Part shown: in pieces, positions 23,643 to 36,084 of the stretch
Layout: each line of letters starts with the position of its first letter
How positions within the stretch are numbered: position 1 is the stretch's first letter
NCBI GenBank assembly: GCA_050084985.1
Contig: JBITNC010000001.1
Coordinates: 185,504,001 to 185,568,000 of the forward strand
Reading direction: 5' to 3'
From: Nageia nagi
Lineage: Eukaryota; Pinophyta
DNA length: 64,000 nucleotides
The notes under the pieces: model-generated
Seen by the model: only the letters and a program-made list of their open reading frames with translations
Told to the model about the DNA's origin: nothing
Database searches by the model: none
Position numbers and translations under genes: made by a program

Positions 23643-24190
23643 TGGTACGATTCACCACCTTGGTTTGAAAAATTACCAAATTAAGACCCTCCACCATGCA
23701 AACATATTTACAAACATAATTCCTTACAGCAAAACTAGCAACAACACAAAAAAACCATGGCCAATAACCACTAGCATGAGAATTTATCCACAAAGGAATT
23801 AAGAGCATAACCTTTAGTAGTAGAACTTTCCATAGGAGTAGGGTGGATGCAGTACATAGAATGATTAGAAGGATTTGACCAATTGATTGTGTAGGAGTTT
23901 GCACAAACATGAATAAAGTAGTAATGAAGGGATTGAGGGTATCTATATCAAAGGAATATATTGTAGTTTTTACACACTTGGCTAGGATAAGATATTTATG
24001 GTTTAAAACAAACTTGATGGAAAGCAAGAAAGAATTCTTGATGATAATGGAGAAAGACAAGCTAGATGAATTATCACCAAGGAATCAAGCATAAATCTCT
24101 ACTAGGCTAATGGAAGGAGGTAGTGTATCATTTTATTACCTATCTCATTGCAAAGGTATATATTATATAGTGTTTTATCACCATTTAAAA
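23643..24190 (+). mobile_element. 3' LTR (left part) of the second gypsy element
   Basis: It starts TGGTACGATTC right after the polypurine tract. The right edge is set only by where PPR sequence begins. The minus-strand 145-codon frame at 24,060-23,623 shows no similarity I know and is probably chance. Confidence 0.5.
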
Positions 24191-24199
24191 ATCCTAATT

Positions 24200-25245
24200 C
24201 ATTTACAACATGAGAAATTCACTAATATGCGATATTTGTTGAGTAAACCATGCAAGCCATAGATTCAAAGTATAGATAAATTTGGTGTGATAGTTTATCA
24301 TGGAATGGTCATATGATATGCACATAATGGATACATTGAAAGGAATTATGAATTATTTGACAAAATTCCTCATCGAGATGCAATCTCATAGACAAAAATG
24401 ATCCCATGATATGCATAAAATGGATTTTTTAAAAAAGAATCTAGAGACTTTTAAGCAGATGTAATTTTCATATGTAAAGCCAAACTCTATATTATTTTCT
24501 AACATTCTTACAATATATTACACCATGGGAGCTCTCAAATAAGGTATAAACATCCATAAAATAGTAGGTTAAAATGGCTTCTCATTGAATATTGTGCTTG
24601 TGAACACCCTGATAGATATGTATACAAAATGTGGAAGAATACATAAGGTTAAGAATTCTTTGAAAATATGCTTGGTGCACATATAGTTTCATGGATTGCA
24701 ATTATTATAGGATATGCAATTCATGGCTGTGGTAAGGATTATCTAAAACTCTTTAATAAAATGAAGTACTTGAGAACCAAACTTGACATCATAACCTTTA
24801 TATGTGTTCTACTTCTATCTAGTCACATAGGTCTAGTGGATGAGGGTCATACAAACTTTAATAGCACAAGTAACTTTTATTACATTAGGATGAATAATTA
24901 TACATGCATTTATGAACTTTTTGGTTATGGAGGATATCTTGAGGAAGCTTTAAATTTCATTCTCATGATTACAATGAAACCTGAATTGGATGTATGGATG
25001 TATCTTCTTGGTAATTATAGATCACATAAGAATGTAGGAATAGAGGAATCTATGGTATCAATCATTTTTTGTTGGAGCTTAAAAATGCTTAATTTTATAT
25101 TCTTCTTTCAAATAGTTATGTTGAATTGGGTAGTTGGGATGATGTTCTAAGAGTAATGGCATTGATGAAATATAGAGAAATAAAGAAGATACTTGGATGT
25201 ACTTGGATTGAAGTTGAAAAAAGGGTCATGATAGATCATATCTAA
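24200..25245 (+). pseudogene. PPR protein pseudogene, PLS class with E motifs
   Basis: The plus strand reads as PPR motifs with several frameshifts. An L-type motif is recoverable around 24,440-24,650. A clean 160-residue piece at 24,668-25,150 has SWIAIIIGYAIHGCGKDYLK, ITFICVLLLSSHIGLVDEGH and a GYLEEALNFI...MKPELDVWMYLLG segment. These are the last P-L-S repeats and the E motif of plant organelle PPR proteins. At 25,160-25,240 an E+-like end follows (LGCTWIEVEKRV, the usual P-G-C/x-S/T-W-I-E-V). Such proteins bind organellar RNA in editing or processing. Start and most repeats are broken or lost. Confidence 0.85.
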
Positions 25246-25554
25246 AAATACAAGTCATCAGTGGGGTATATTCCAAATACAATACTTATTTTTTTAATAC
25301 TATGATTTCAAATGGATATTTGTAAAAGCCTTATTTTTTAATACTATAGTTTCATGTTATTAAACTATTTTTTAGGAATCTTATACAATTGTAGAGTAAT
25401 GTCATAGTTGTATTTCAAGCAAGCAAGGACCTATGCATAGCATGAAGGAAAGAATCCTATAGTTGTAATGTAGTTAGCCAAGGATCCTATAGTTGTATTG
25501 ATTACCATGATCCCATATTTTTATTAAAGGAATATAAGAATTTAGGTATAACAA

Positions 25555-25850
25555 ACCAAATAGATATGTATGAAAAATGTGGGAGTATTAAGATGATAAT
25601 GGATTTGTTTATAGAATGGGGCATGGAAAAATAACTAGATGTGGGTTTCTTTCATATGAAATTATAATAACAACCCTAATAGGCATGCATGAAAAATGTG
25701 GGAGAATTAATATGGCAAGGGTTTTGTTTGAATAAAATTAGGTATCAACAAAAAACTAGATGTGGGTTTCTTTCACATGAAGCTATAATAAAAACACTAC
25801 TAGACATGTATGCAAAATGGGACATGGAAAAAATAGGGTCTTATTTTCTT
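25555..25850 (+). repeat. three ~120-bp PPR-derived tandem repeats (unit 1)
   Basis: Phrases coding for LIGMHEKCGRINMARVLF-like peptides start at about 25,565, 25,684 and 25,805. They resemble the A-L-I-D-M-Y-x-K-C-G core of a PPR motif, each followed by an added GCGFLSHE-like segment. The period of about 120 bp is longer than one 35-residue PPR motif (105 bp). Confidence 0.65.
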
Positions 25851-26479
25851 TGTACCTTAACTAGTATGGATATGGAGTCATATGCCTTGTGCTTCATACC
25901 TTCCTTGCCCTAGTTTCCTTGAATTTAAAGGATTTTCTACAATTTCATGACTGATTAGTATTGTATTACACAAACAATGCAATACTATATAGACATGTTG
26001 GGATTTTAGATAATGTTATGAATTCATATCTTGACTAGTATGGTGATGGATTCATCTATCTTGTTTTCCCTCTTTTCCTCTAATTTGTTGCCAATTTATA
26101 CAATACATGTATGGTTGACCTAATTAATTGTGCTATGACTAAAAAAATACATTAGATATGACTTAGTACCTTAAAATACTTTACAGGAAATGGTGGTAGC
26201 TCTATCACCTAGTTAGAGTGGTAGCAAATCTTTTTCTCCTAGTACTCTATAGTGGGATGAAGTGGAAGTGGACTTTTTCATGGGAGTGAGAAGCAAAAAA
26301 TAAATTTTTGTAAGGTCACCAAATTTTGCAATGTGCCTACCCAAATTCTTCTTTTTGAAGGCAACTAAATTTTACTATGCTTTTTAACCATCATTAGATT
26401 ACATTTAAGAATAATTTATCATCATCTTAAAAAGCTATGTTGCTTATCAATAGATTTATTTATTATAATATAAAATGAT

Positions 26480-27790
26480 GATTTTAAGTTATCGTTAAGG
26501 AACCATGTAAATTTTCTGTCATTGAACCCAATTTTGGTGTGGTGTATGATGAAGAGGAAGTTCAAATAATTGATTCTAAAGAAGTTATCGAGATGATGGT
26601 AAATTTTACCCCTAATCCTATAGTTTTATCTTCAATATTAGCTTTATTAGCTACATATTATACTTATTTGACCCATGATGAAGATATAACTCAGGATGAT
26701 GATGTTGAAGAAGTTATTCTAATGTAAAAAGTGGCTAAAGAGAATACTAAGTATTTAGAAAGGGAACAAACTAGATCCATAAGAAAGAAGAGTATCACAC
26801 CATAGAAGATATCATCATGTTCTGATAGGGTATCAAGTAGGCATGAGTCTAAGTTAGTAAATGGAGGATATGATGAATCAGATAAAGAATAAGATGAAGA
26901 GAGGAAGAAAAATAGGAGACAAGATGAGCATGATGAAAATATAAAAAAAATATAAGTGATTGAATTTGAAGACTCATATTCTTTTCAACAATTAAGCTCT
27001 TCCAATTTGTTAAAGAAGATAGATTTTGATATTTATTTAAAAAGCATACAAGATATCAACAATAGTAGTGACAAAGAAGACCAATTATTCTAAGAAAATA
27101 AAGAAAGGTGCTAGATAATTGGGAAGTGTTATTGATTTTTATAAAAAGGGAAAATGCAAATTAGTAAACTCTCCACCAATGTTAAAAGACCTAGATATTT
27201 TGACTATTTCTTACATCTTGCTAATATACATGTTTAAATGGAAAACATTGATTCTAATATTTATCATATGGATGATAGTTGGCTTTAATAGATTCATATA
27301 GTGGTAGGGATTAAAAGGTCAATCATAGATTATAATGATCCACTACATGAATATTTTAATGATTCCTTTTTTCTTTTGTGATTGATTAGCAATTGCTAGT
27401 TTGAGGTACTTAGTTTTCAAAGAAAGGGTACATGAAAATTATCATAATGAAAAATAATTCCTATGATAAACATTTATTATCTAAAATAAAATGGATATTA
27501 GAGAGACAAATATGATATCAAAAAATGAATTAATGAAAAAATAGAGAAATTGTTGAAGATAGAATATATTAGTTACAATTGGAATCCACCTATGTGAAAG
27601 CTTATAATGAGTTTTTAATAAGGGTTATTAAAATTTAGGAGCTACAAAAGAATTTAAGAAAGTGGGTAGATAATTTCATGATGTGAAAATTACATAATTT
27701 CAAGGTTGGAAGAGACAAAGCTTTGCAATTTGTAAGTAGAGATCTTCAAAATAAATTTGAAGAAATGCAATATGTTAAATAATTGATGAA
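26480..27790 (+). pseudogene. ORF-C copy 1: unrecognised charged protein, decayed
   Basis: The plus strand gives a coherent but broken protein of roughly 430 codons. It has an acidic start at 26,539-26,727 (DEEEVQIIDSKEVIEMMVNF, then THDEDITQDDDVEEV), a Lys/Arg/Glu-rich middle, the piece 27,119-27,301 (a KGKCKLVNSPPMLKDLDILT segment) and a C-terminal helix-like part (KWVDNFM... KALQFVSRDLQNKFEEMQ) near 27,650-27,780. I do not know the family. Both copies conserve the same reading, so it was coding before duplication. A gag-like or nuclear function would be a guess. Confidence 0.5.
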
Positions 27791-28464
27791 AAGCTAGCTT
27801 ATTTTGTTTAAATTGGAAAAAGGACTTAATTGATTTTTATACAATTTTCCATAGAGTTAGTCAAAATTATTAGCATGTTTTCTAAAGGTAGTGAATTTTT
27901 CTAGAAGGTGGTTAGGGTTTTGAGGGTAGTTATGAAGATATTCAGGGTTTTGATGAGATGAAACTACCTTTTTACTTTTAATACATTATTCTTTAGATGA
28001 ATTATTATACATGCATTGATTACCTTCTTGGTTATGTAAGCTATCTTGAGGAAGTTTTGAACTTCAATGTTAAGATATCAATGAAACTTAAATTAGACAT
28101 GTGGATGAATCTACTTGGTACAGGAATAGGGGAATTTGTGGCAACAATCCTTTTTTTGTTGGAGCCTAAAAATGCATCATATTTTATTAAACTACTTATG
28201 TGTTTTAATAATATGATTTTAAATGGATATTTATGAAAGCCTTAATTTTTAATACTATAGTTTCATGCCATTGAACTATTTTTTAGGAATCTCATACAAT
28301 TGTAGAGTGATCTCGCTATTATATTGCAAATAGGAAGGGATCTATGCATAATAGCTAGGCAAGGATCCTATAGTTGTAATGTAGGTAGGAAAGTATCTTA
28401 TATTTGTATTGAATACCATAATACCATAGTTTTATTAAATGAAGACATGAATTAATGTAAAAGA

Positions 28465-28760
28465 ACCCTGATAGGCATGTATATAAAATGTGGGGGCATT
28501 AAGATGACAAGGGATTTGTTTAAAGAATGGGGCATGGAAAAATAAATAAATGTAGGTTTATTTCATAAGAAATTATGATAACAACCTTGATAGATATGTA
28601 TGTAAAATGTGAGAGAATTAATATGGTAAGGGTTTTGTTTGAACAAAATGGGGTATGGATAAAACACTAGATGTGGGTTTCTTTCAAATGAAACTACAAT
28701 AACAACCCTACTAGACATGCATGCAAAATAGGGCATGAAAAAAATTAGGATTTGTTTGCT
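28465..28760 (+). repeat. ~120-bp PPR-derived repeats (unit 2)
   Basis: The same repeat set in the second duplication unit, with copies starting near 28,478, 28,598 and 28,717. The minus-strand frame at 28,775-28,563 is only its antisense. Confidence 0.6.
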
Positions 28761-29399
28761 TTGTACCTTGAACAATATGGAGATGGAGTTTTATGCCTTA
28801 TGCTTCACATCTTCCACAACTTCCTCACCCTATTTTCCTTGAATTTAGAGGATTTTCTACAATTTCATGATTGATAAGTATCGTATTATACCAACAATGT
28901 AATACTCTATGGCCATGTTAGTCTTTTAGATGAAGAAAAAGATAATGCTATGTATTCTTATGTTGACCAATATGGTGATGGATTCATATGCATCCTTGCC
29001 CTCTTTTTCCTATTTATTGCTAATTTACACAATACTTGTATGGTTGACCTTCTTAATTATGTTATGAGTAAAAAAATAACACTAGCTACAACTTAGTACC
29101 TTAACCACTTTGTAGGAAAGGATTATAACTCTATTTCTTGTTTGGAGTGGTAGAAAAGCTCTACCATTTGGTGCTATATCATGGGATGAAGTGAAAGTGA
29201 GCAAAAGTTTTTTATGAAGTGAATGTGCTTGCTATTTTTTTTAAAAGTGGTTGACTTTTATTATGCTTTTTAAATATCATTGCATTACATTTAAGGATGA
29301 TTTATTACCTCCTTAAAAATATACCTTATATATGTGCATAAAATGATAATTCTAAACTAATTAAAAAATTTGTTTATTATAATATAAAATAGTATTTCT

Positions 29400-30700
29400 A
29401 AGATATAATTAGGGAACAATCATAAATTTTTTATCATTTAAGCCTAATTTTGGTGTAGTGGATGATGAAGAGGAAGTTAAATTCATTGATTCTAAAGAGA
29501 AAGTTGAGATGATGGTAAATGTTACCCCTCTTCCTATATTTTCATCTTCAAGATTAGCTTTATTAGTTACATATTCTACTTCTTCAACACATGATGAAGA
29601 TATAACTCAAAATGATGATGTTGGAAAAGTTGTTATAATATAACAAGTGGCTACAAAGACTACTTAGTCTTTAGAAATCGCCCAAACTATATCCATAAGA
29701 AAGAAGAGTAACACATCATAGAAGATATCATCAAGTTCTACTAAGGTATCAAGTGGGAAAGAGTGTAAGTTAGTAAATGGAGGATATGATAAAGAGGATA
29801 AAGAAAACTATGAAGAAAGGAAGAAAAAGAGGATACATGATTAGCATGATGAATAAATAACAAAATATAAACAAGTGATTAAAATTGAATACTCATATTC
29901 TATTCAATAATTAAGCTCTTCCAATTTATTGAAGAAGATAGATTTTGATATTTATTTGAAAATAATCCAAGATATCAACAATAGTAGTGATAAAGAACAC
30001 TAATTATTCTAAGAAAGTAAACAAAGGTTCTATATAATTGGGAAGTTCTATTGATTTTTATAGAAGAGGAAAAATTAAAATTAGTAAACTCTCCACCAAT
30101 GTTAAAAGACACAAAGATTTCAACTATTTTTTGCATCTTTCTTAAATACATGTTGAAGTGGAAATGATTGATGCTAATATATTTCCTATGGATGATAATT
30201 GGTTTTCATAGATTCATATATTGGTAGGGATTAACAGTTAAATCATAGATGATAATGATCTACTACATAAAGATTCCTTTTTCCTTTATGATTGACTAGC
30301 AATTTCTAGTTCAAGGTACTTAGTTTCCAAAGAAAGGGTACATGAAAATTATCATAATGCAAAATAAGTCCTATGATTAACATTGATTATCTAAATGATA
30401 ATGGATATTGGAGAAAAAAAGATGATATCAAACAACAAATTAAGGAATAAAATAGAGAAATTATTTAAGATAAGAAGATTTTTAGTTACTTCAGGAATCC
30501 ACTTACATGAAATCTTATGATGAGTTTGTAATATGGCTTACTAAAATTCAAAAGCTACAAAATAATTTGAGAGAGTGGGTAGACAACTTCATATTGTATG
30601 AATTTCATAATTTCAAGCTTGGAAGAGAAAAAGCTTTGCAATTTGTAAGTAGAGATATTCAAAAGAAAATTGAGGAAATACAAAGTGTTAAATAATTGAT
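29400..30700 (+). pseudogene. ORF-C copy 2
   Basis: Copy in unit 2, with 29,458-29,643 (DEEEVKFIDSKEKVEMMVNV, then DEDITQNDDVGKVV) and 30,507-30,695 (YDEFVIWLTKIQKLQNNLRE and KALQFVSRDIQKKIEEIQSV) as the best-preserved parts. Differences from copy 1 are mostly single bases. The broken frame seems to continue past the unit to about 31,220 with a Pro/Ser-rich piece (NPFVIPTPPLSSSPYTLV, 30,940-30,995). Confidence 0.5.
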
Positions 30701-30880
30701 AAAAAGACTAGTTTATTTTGTTTGAATTGGAAAAAGGACTTAATTTATTTTTATCCAATTTTCTACAAATATATTCAAAATTCTTAGCATATTTTTTAAA
30801 CATAGTCAAGTTTTAAATAAGGTGGTTAGGGTTTTAAAAGTAGTTATGAAGATAGTCAGGGTTTTGATGATATACAACTA

Positions 30881-31222
30881 CCTCTTGAGGTATAAAAAGA
30901 TTTATACTCAACCACCCATTTGACTACCTAGTCCACTTAATCCATTTGTTATACCTACTCCACCTCTTTCTTCTTCTCCATATACTCTTGTAATAAAATT
31001 CATAGGAGCCTTTCCCAAATATTGAGTTAGTTATTATATAAAAATATTTTACTTTTCAATTGACCAAAATGGGCATTTGGTGGCATATCTAAACCCCCAC
31101 CAAATATCATTAGTGGTAGTCAATGACTTCTATCATTGAGGGTATCGCTAAAAGTCCTGACTCTATAGTGGAAGGTCAAACTTGCCTTTCTTCCAAAAAT
31201 TGCCATCATGGCTTTATTAGCT
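30881..31222 (+). pseudogene. possible C-terminal continuation of ORF-C
   Basis: Directly after unit 2 the plus strand reads a Pro/Ser-rich linker and then KIFYFSIDQNGHLVAYLNPH and ISLVVVNDFYH with few stops. It occurs once only, as expected if the duplication ended upstream of it. The family is unknown. Confidence 0.35.
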
Positions 31223-31239
31223 ATATATATATATATATA
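31222..31239. repeat. (TA)9 microsatellite
   Basis: A short perfect TA run after ORF-C. Confidence 0.9.
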
Positions 31240-33200
31240 ATAAAAGTTGTGTATACTTGATCAACTCTTGTTTTTCACTAAGTACATGAACTTTAGTCTT
31301 GAAGTATAAAAAACATCATATTGTATGAATTAAGGTCTTAGCATTACTTAAACATAATTATGGAATTAGTCAAAGTATAACCCTTCTTAATTAGATTAAT
31401 GTAAACATAAAAACATTTCTATCTGAATTCTATATTAGAGATCATAACTCAAGTAAGATCCATATGTATGGAATTTTATACAATATGATAATGTTATGAC
31501 TAGTCATCAATTCACAACATGTTGATTATTGTAACCAATCTCATAGTCCACTCGTCATAAGCCAATTCATCATGTTTTTCTTATGAAGTGATCTCATTAT
31601 GTAGTTTATCACAATTAAATGATATCCTAAACAATGCATCATAAAAAAGGTATGAAATATTATCTTAGAATCTATATCATTTTTACAAAAAATAGTATTT
31701 GTAGCATCATAATTTTTGAGGTTTACAATATTTTCCATACAAATACAAAACTATAACATTATCACACAAATGTTAACTTGTTACAATAATACACCATTGT
31801 AATTCTTGGTATTTTTATCCATATACTAGAATTAGGGCCTAGATGGCCAATGCAAACATAAGAACAAGATAATATGATGAATCCAAATAAAATAAGTACA
31901 CAAAATGATTAAAGAAATAGTAAGAGTTGGTCTTCTCTCCACATAACAAAGTAAATCAGTTACTTGTAAGCCCTTCTTTAACATGCATTGTTCATTGAGT
32001 TTTTTTTTTGTTTCAAGTTTTTATTATTTCATATTTTATATTATGCACCTCCTTATATAGATATACACTCTCAAATTGTATAATATTCTTAAAAAATAGT
32101 TGAACAATCAATAACTTATCTACTTGTACAAATATTTAATAATAACACTTTTTGAAAAAATGAAATGGAGCATAGTTTTCTTTCTAATTGAAAGAATGCA
32201 CCATGTTATTTTGCAATATTATTTTGATCTTGCATTTCTTAATTTTCATTAACAATAATCTCCACAAGAACATTCTCCATGTTTGAAATGATGGAATCGG
32301 TTCACATCCCTCACAATAATGTCCCTTTCTTGGAAATATGTCATGAATGTTTTTATAAGAAAATAATTTATGTTATGTTCTTAGTGGGAAAACATAATTT
32401 ACATGAATTATATAATAAATTTGAATTCTACAAATGAATAACTTGATTAGTATAAATATCAACAAAGTAGTTTCAACTTTTTCTCATAAAACTTACTCAC
32501 ATTACATCAAAAAGTTGTTGATTATTGAAGACAACAATGCAACCATACAAAATAAATTCAAGGAGATATAATCCATATTAAAATTAGATAAAAATTAATA
32601 TTATATAACCTCTTAAAACAAAAACTTTAATTATGACAAGTTTGGTTATAACAACCATGAAATGTAGCCAAAAAAATAGTAAAAAAATGTAGTAGAAATC
32701 TACATGAATTTGTATCATATATTGGGAATGTTTTATGTAAAAAATGAAGCAAATGGATGCCCAAAAATAATATATAAACTCCCCCAAATATGAATCCTTA
32801 TATCCAATCAAGAAAAGATTATATTATCATACAAAACTAGTTACAAAATTGGGAAGAGTAAAGCTGTGAATTTCATTATTGAACCAACCATGTAATGTTA
32901 ATAAATACAAGATGTATCATGAAAAATAAAATAATAATTATATGATTATAATACTCTATTATAATTTAACATAATATAAAACTAAACTCTCTATATTATG
33001 ATAGTTGTGACAACATTCAACACATGGAGGAAAAAACTAAGACTAACATAAATGATAAAAGAGAAAATAAAACTAGAATGTGCAAGTATGAGTTGTAAAG
33101 AATTAAACATGATAAAGGGAGTGAAAAATGATAAATAAAAAAATAAAGTGTTGCACACAATTCCAACCACATTCAAATTTGCATCATTCTTCAATAATAA
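31240..33200. other. no gene seen
   Basis: Very AT-rich sequence without a coherent protein. A phrase at 31,800-31,870 (TCTTGGTATTTTTATCCAT and a following GCCTAGATGGCCAATGCAAA) recurs at 34,160-34,260, so part of this stretch belongs to the dispersed repeat described at 33,200-35,130. Confidence 0.6.
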
Positions 33201-35130
33201 AATTGATCTTTGTAAGACTTATAAGTCAAACTTATCACTTCTATGACTAAAAAAATCCCAATAATCAAATCTAGACAATAATTTTTAGTACTTAAATATA
33301 TAAAACATGTTCTATTTACATCCAAAAAATTATTGGTATTTTTATCCATGTATAGTGTAAAATATACAACAAATTTTAAAGAACTTATAACATAGAATAT
33401 GAAAAATAAAATATTACTTTGAAAATTGCAAAAATTGTTTCTTCCAAATGTTGTTCACTTCTAAATGTAATCAACAATATTGTCTATTTGTAAATTTTTT
33501 TAATAGAAATACTTTTTGAAAAAAAAAATGAAATGCATTTTTCTTTCTACCTAAAAGCATGCATCATGTCATTGTGCAAGACTCTTTATATTTGACATTA
33601 CTTTGCATCAACAATAATATCCATAAGAACATTCTCAATGTTTGAACTAATGAAATCAATTCACATCCTTCACAAAAATGTCCCTTACAACAACACCCTA
33701 GTATACTAAAATTTGATGGAGGGAATCATATTTCCATCTCAACTCATATTATTGTTCAAATTCAAGATCCCATAAAAAAAATAATAATAAAAAGTAACTT
33801 ACAAACTCTTGGTATCAAAACTCAATAAATACACTTACGTATAAAGCTTAACTAGCTTATCATCTCTTGCTATCAAACTAAATATGTACATATATTTTTC
33901 AACTCTTTCTACCAAACTTATCAAGTTTACTTATCAACTCTTACTATCAAACTCAATAAGTACACTTATCATTTCTTGTTATTAAACTCAAAAAACAAAC
34001 TTATCGATTTATATGAATTATATAATTGAATGGATATTTGAAAGTCTTATAGAGCATAATTTTCACTTCTATCACTAAATAATTTTAATAATAAAATCTA
34101 GATAATAATTTTTAGTATTTAAATATAAAAAATATGCTTTAATTCCACCAAAAACATTCTTGGTATTTTTATCCATGGACAATGCAAAATTTGCATCAAC
34201 TTTAAAAGAACTTACTAAATAAAATTTGGTCCTAGATGGCTGATGCAAACATAAGTAGAAGCTAATTAAATTATTCCAAAGAAAATAACTACACAAAATG
34301 ATAAATAAAAGAGCTATATATAATTAAGAGTTGTTATACTCTCTTCATACCTAAATTTACATGAATTATATGATTAAATGGATCTTTGAAAGCCTTATAG
34401 ACCATACTTTTCACTTCTCTCACTAAAGAATTTTAATAATCAAATTTGGATATTAATTTTTAATAGTTAAATATACAAAACATGTTCTAATTTCACTAAA
34501 AACTTCTTGGTATTTTTATCCATGTTTACTGCAAAATCTTCATCTTTGAAAGCCTTATAAACTATAATTTTTAGTTATATCACTAAAGAATTCCAATAAT
34601 CAAATTTGGACAATAATTTTAGTAGTTAAATTTGCAACACATGACCTAATTCCACCCAAAATATTCTTCCATATTTTGTACACATATCTATCAATGCACT
34701 GATAAGCACAATATTAAATGCAAAACCATTTTCAACTACTATTTGATGTATTGTCATACCTTCTTTTAGAGCTCCCATGGTGGTGCATGCTAGAAGAATG
34801 CTAGTAAAGCTTGTAGAGTTTAGTTTTACACTTGATAATTGCATATACTTAAATATCTCTAGAACCTTTTCAAAAATTCCATTTTGTGCATATCCTATGA
34901 TTATTGTAGTCTATGAAGTTGCACATTGATGAGGCATAATTATTTTTATAATAAAATGGATCTTTGAAAGCCTTATAGACCAAAATTTTCACTTATATGT
35001 ATAAATAATTTCAATAATCAAATTTTGAAAATAATTTTTATTATTTAAATATACAAAATGTAATCTAATTCCACCCAAAAAATTATTGGTATTTTTATCC
35101 ATGAATAGTACAAAATTTTCATCGACCTAT
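33200..35130. repeat. interspersed ~190-bp degenerate repeat, about five copies
   Basis: A unit that runs from a GGATCTTTGAAAGCCTTATA phrase through AATAATCAAATTTGGA to TTGGTATTTTTATCCATG recurs at about 33,200-33,400, 34,010-34,220, 34,360-34,545, 34,546-34,664 (truncated) and 34,940-35,130. PPR fragments lie between the last copies. It may be a small repeat family or the product of local duplications. Confidence 0.7.
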
Positions 35131-36000
35131 AAATAAATTACTACATAGAATATGATGAAAAACCATTTTTAACTATTCTCTTATGGATTTTGAATATTGG
35201 GCTTGTGTATTCTTCCATATATTTTGTATACATATATATCATGGCATCACAACCATAATATGTGATGAAAAACCATTTTCAACTACTCTTTTATGGATGT
35301 CCATACCTTCTTCAAGAGCTCCCATGGTGTCATACATTGGAAAAAAGTTGAAAAAGGTTACAGAGTCTGGCTTTACACTTGATAATTGCATTTGCTTAAA
35401 TGTATATAGGGCCTTATCAAAAAACCTATTTTATGCCTATCCTATGATCATTCATCTTGTCAAATAATTCCCAGGCCTTATGTATTCATACACATTTTGC
35501 ATACATGTGTATTAGGGCATTTGCAACCATAATTTTTAATGAAAAACCATTTTCAAATTCTCTTTGATGGATGCCCATACCTTATTCGAGAGCTCCCATG
35601 GTGGAACATGTTGGAAGAAATCTATAAAATATAATAGAGTTTGGATTTCCATCTAGTAATTACATTTGCTTAAAATTCTCTAATGCATTCTTAGAAAACC
35701 CATTTTTTGCATATCTTGTGATCATTGTAGTCCATGAGACTATATCTCGATGAGGCATTTTATCAAACAATATGCTTACCTTATCTATTGTTCCATATTT
35801 TTGCATACATATCTCCTAGAGTACTCACAACCATAACATCTGATATAAATCCACTTTTAAATATTCTTTGATATATGTATAAACTTTGTTGTGAATCTCC
35901 TAGCTTAGTGCATGCTATGAGAATGCTCAAAAAGGTGAATTGATTTGGTTGTATTGTTGTTGTTATTTATTGCATTTGGTTCTTTGATAATTGGAAATTA
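34626..36000 (-). pseudogene. PPR protein pseudogene, minus strand
   Basis: Three or more L/S-type PPR motifs can be read on the minus strand in pieces: 35,990-35,880 (QFTFLSILIACTKLGDSQQS, continued by LYIYQR), about 35,720-35,460, 35,420-35,170 (KPDSVTFFN...MGALEEGMDIHK) and 34,844-34,626 (STSFTSILLACTTMGALKEG, then ALIDMCTKYGRI). The 34,664-34,940 part is flanked by copies of the ~190-bp repeat, so repeat units have been inserted or duplicated within the gene. All frames are broken. The family acts on organellar RNA. Confidence 0.8.
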
Positions 36001-36084
36001 TCATATTTCATGAGTTGGGATTTTTTTTATTCATACAATTGATAACTTCTTAGGTTTTTTCCAAACTTACATAGTTATCATACA

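Larger units (their letters stand above)
18950..24190 (+). mobile_element. second Ty3/gypsy element (protease to 3' LTR), plus strand
   Basis: Protease, RT, RNase H, integrase, a polypurine tract and an LTR start follow in gypsy order on the plus strand. Gag and the 5' LTR are missing or unrecognisable to the left of 18,950. All domains contain stops. A trinucleotide array and a local duplication split the RNase H. The right end meets PPR pseudogene sequence at about 24,200. Confidence 0.85.
24870..27968 (+). repeat. tandem segmental duplication, unit 1 (~3.1 kb)
   Basis: The unit holds the E-motif part of the PPR pseudogene, short PPR-derived repeats and ORF-C. It matches 27,969-30,880 in the same order and orientation with an offset of about 2.9 kb (3.1 kb in the PPR part, where unit 2 has lost about 190 bp). 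Markers: GATGAAGAGGAAGTT at 26,546 and 29,464; GGTGGTTAGGGTTTT at about 27,906 and 30,822. Confidence 0.85.
27969..30880 (+). repeat. tandem segmental duplication, unit 2 (~2.9 kb)
   Basis: Second unit of the duplication. It opens abruptly inside the PPR E region (the frame 27,997-28,236 starts MNYYTCIDYLLGY, a copy of RMNNYTCIYELFGY in unit 1), directly after the end of unit 1. Its right end continues into sequence (to about 31,220) that unit 1 lacks, which shows where the breakpoint is. Confidence 0.85.

Noticed and set aside
23623-24060. Minus-strand 145-codon open frame
   Set aside because: Lies over the polypurine tract and LTR of the second gypsy element and shows no family motif or partner copy.
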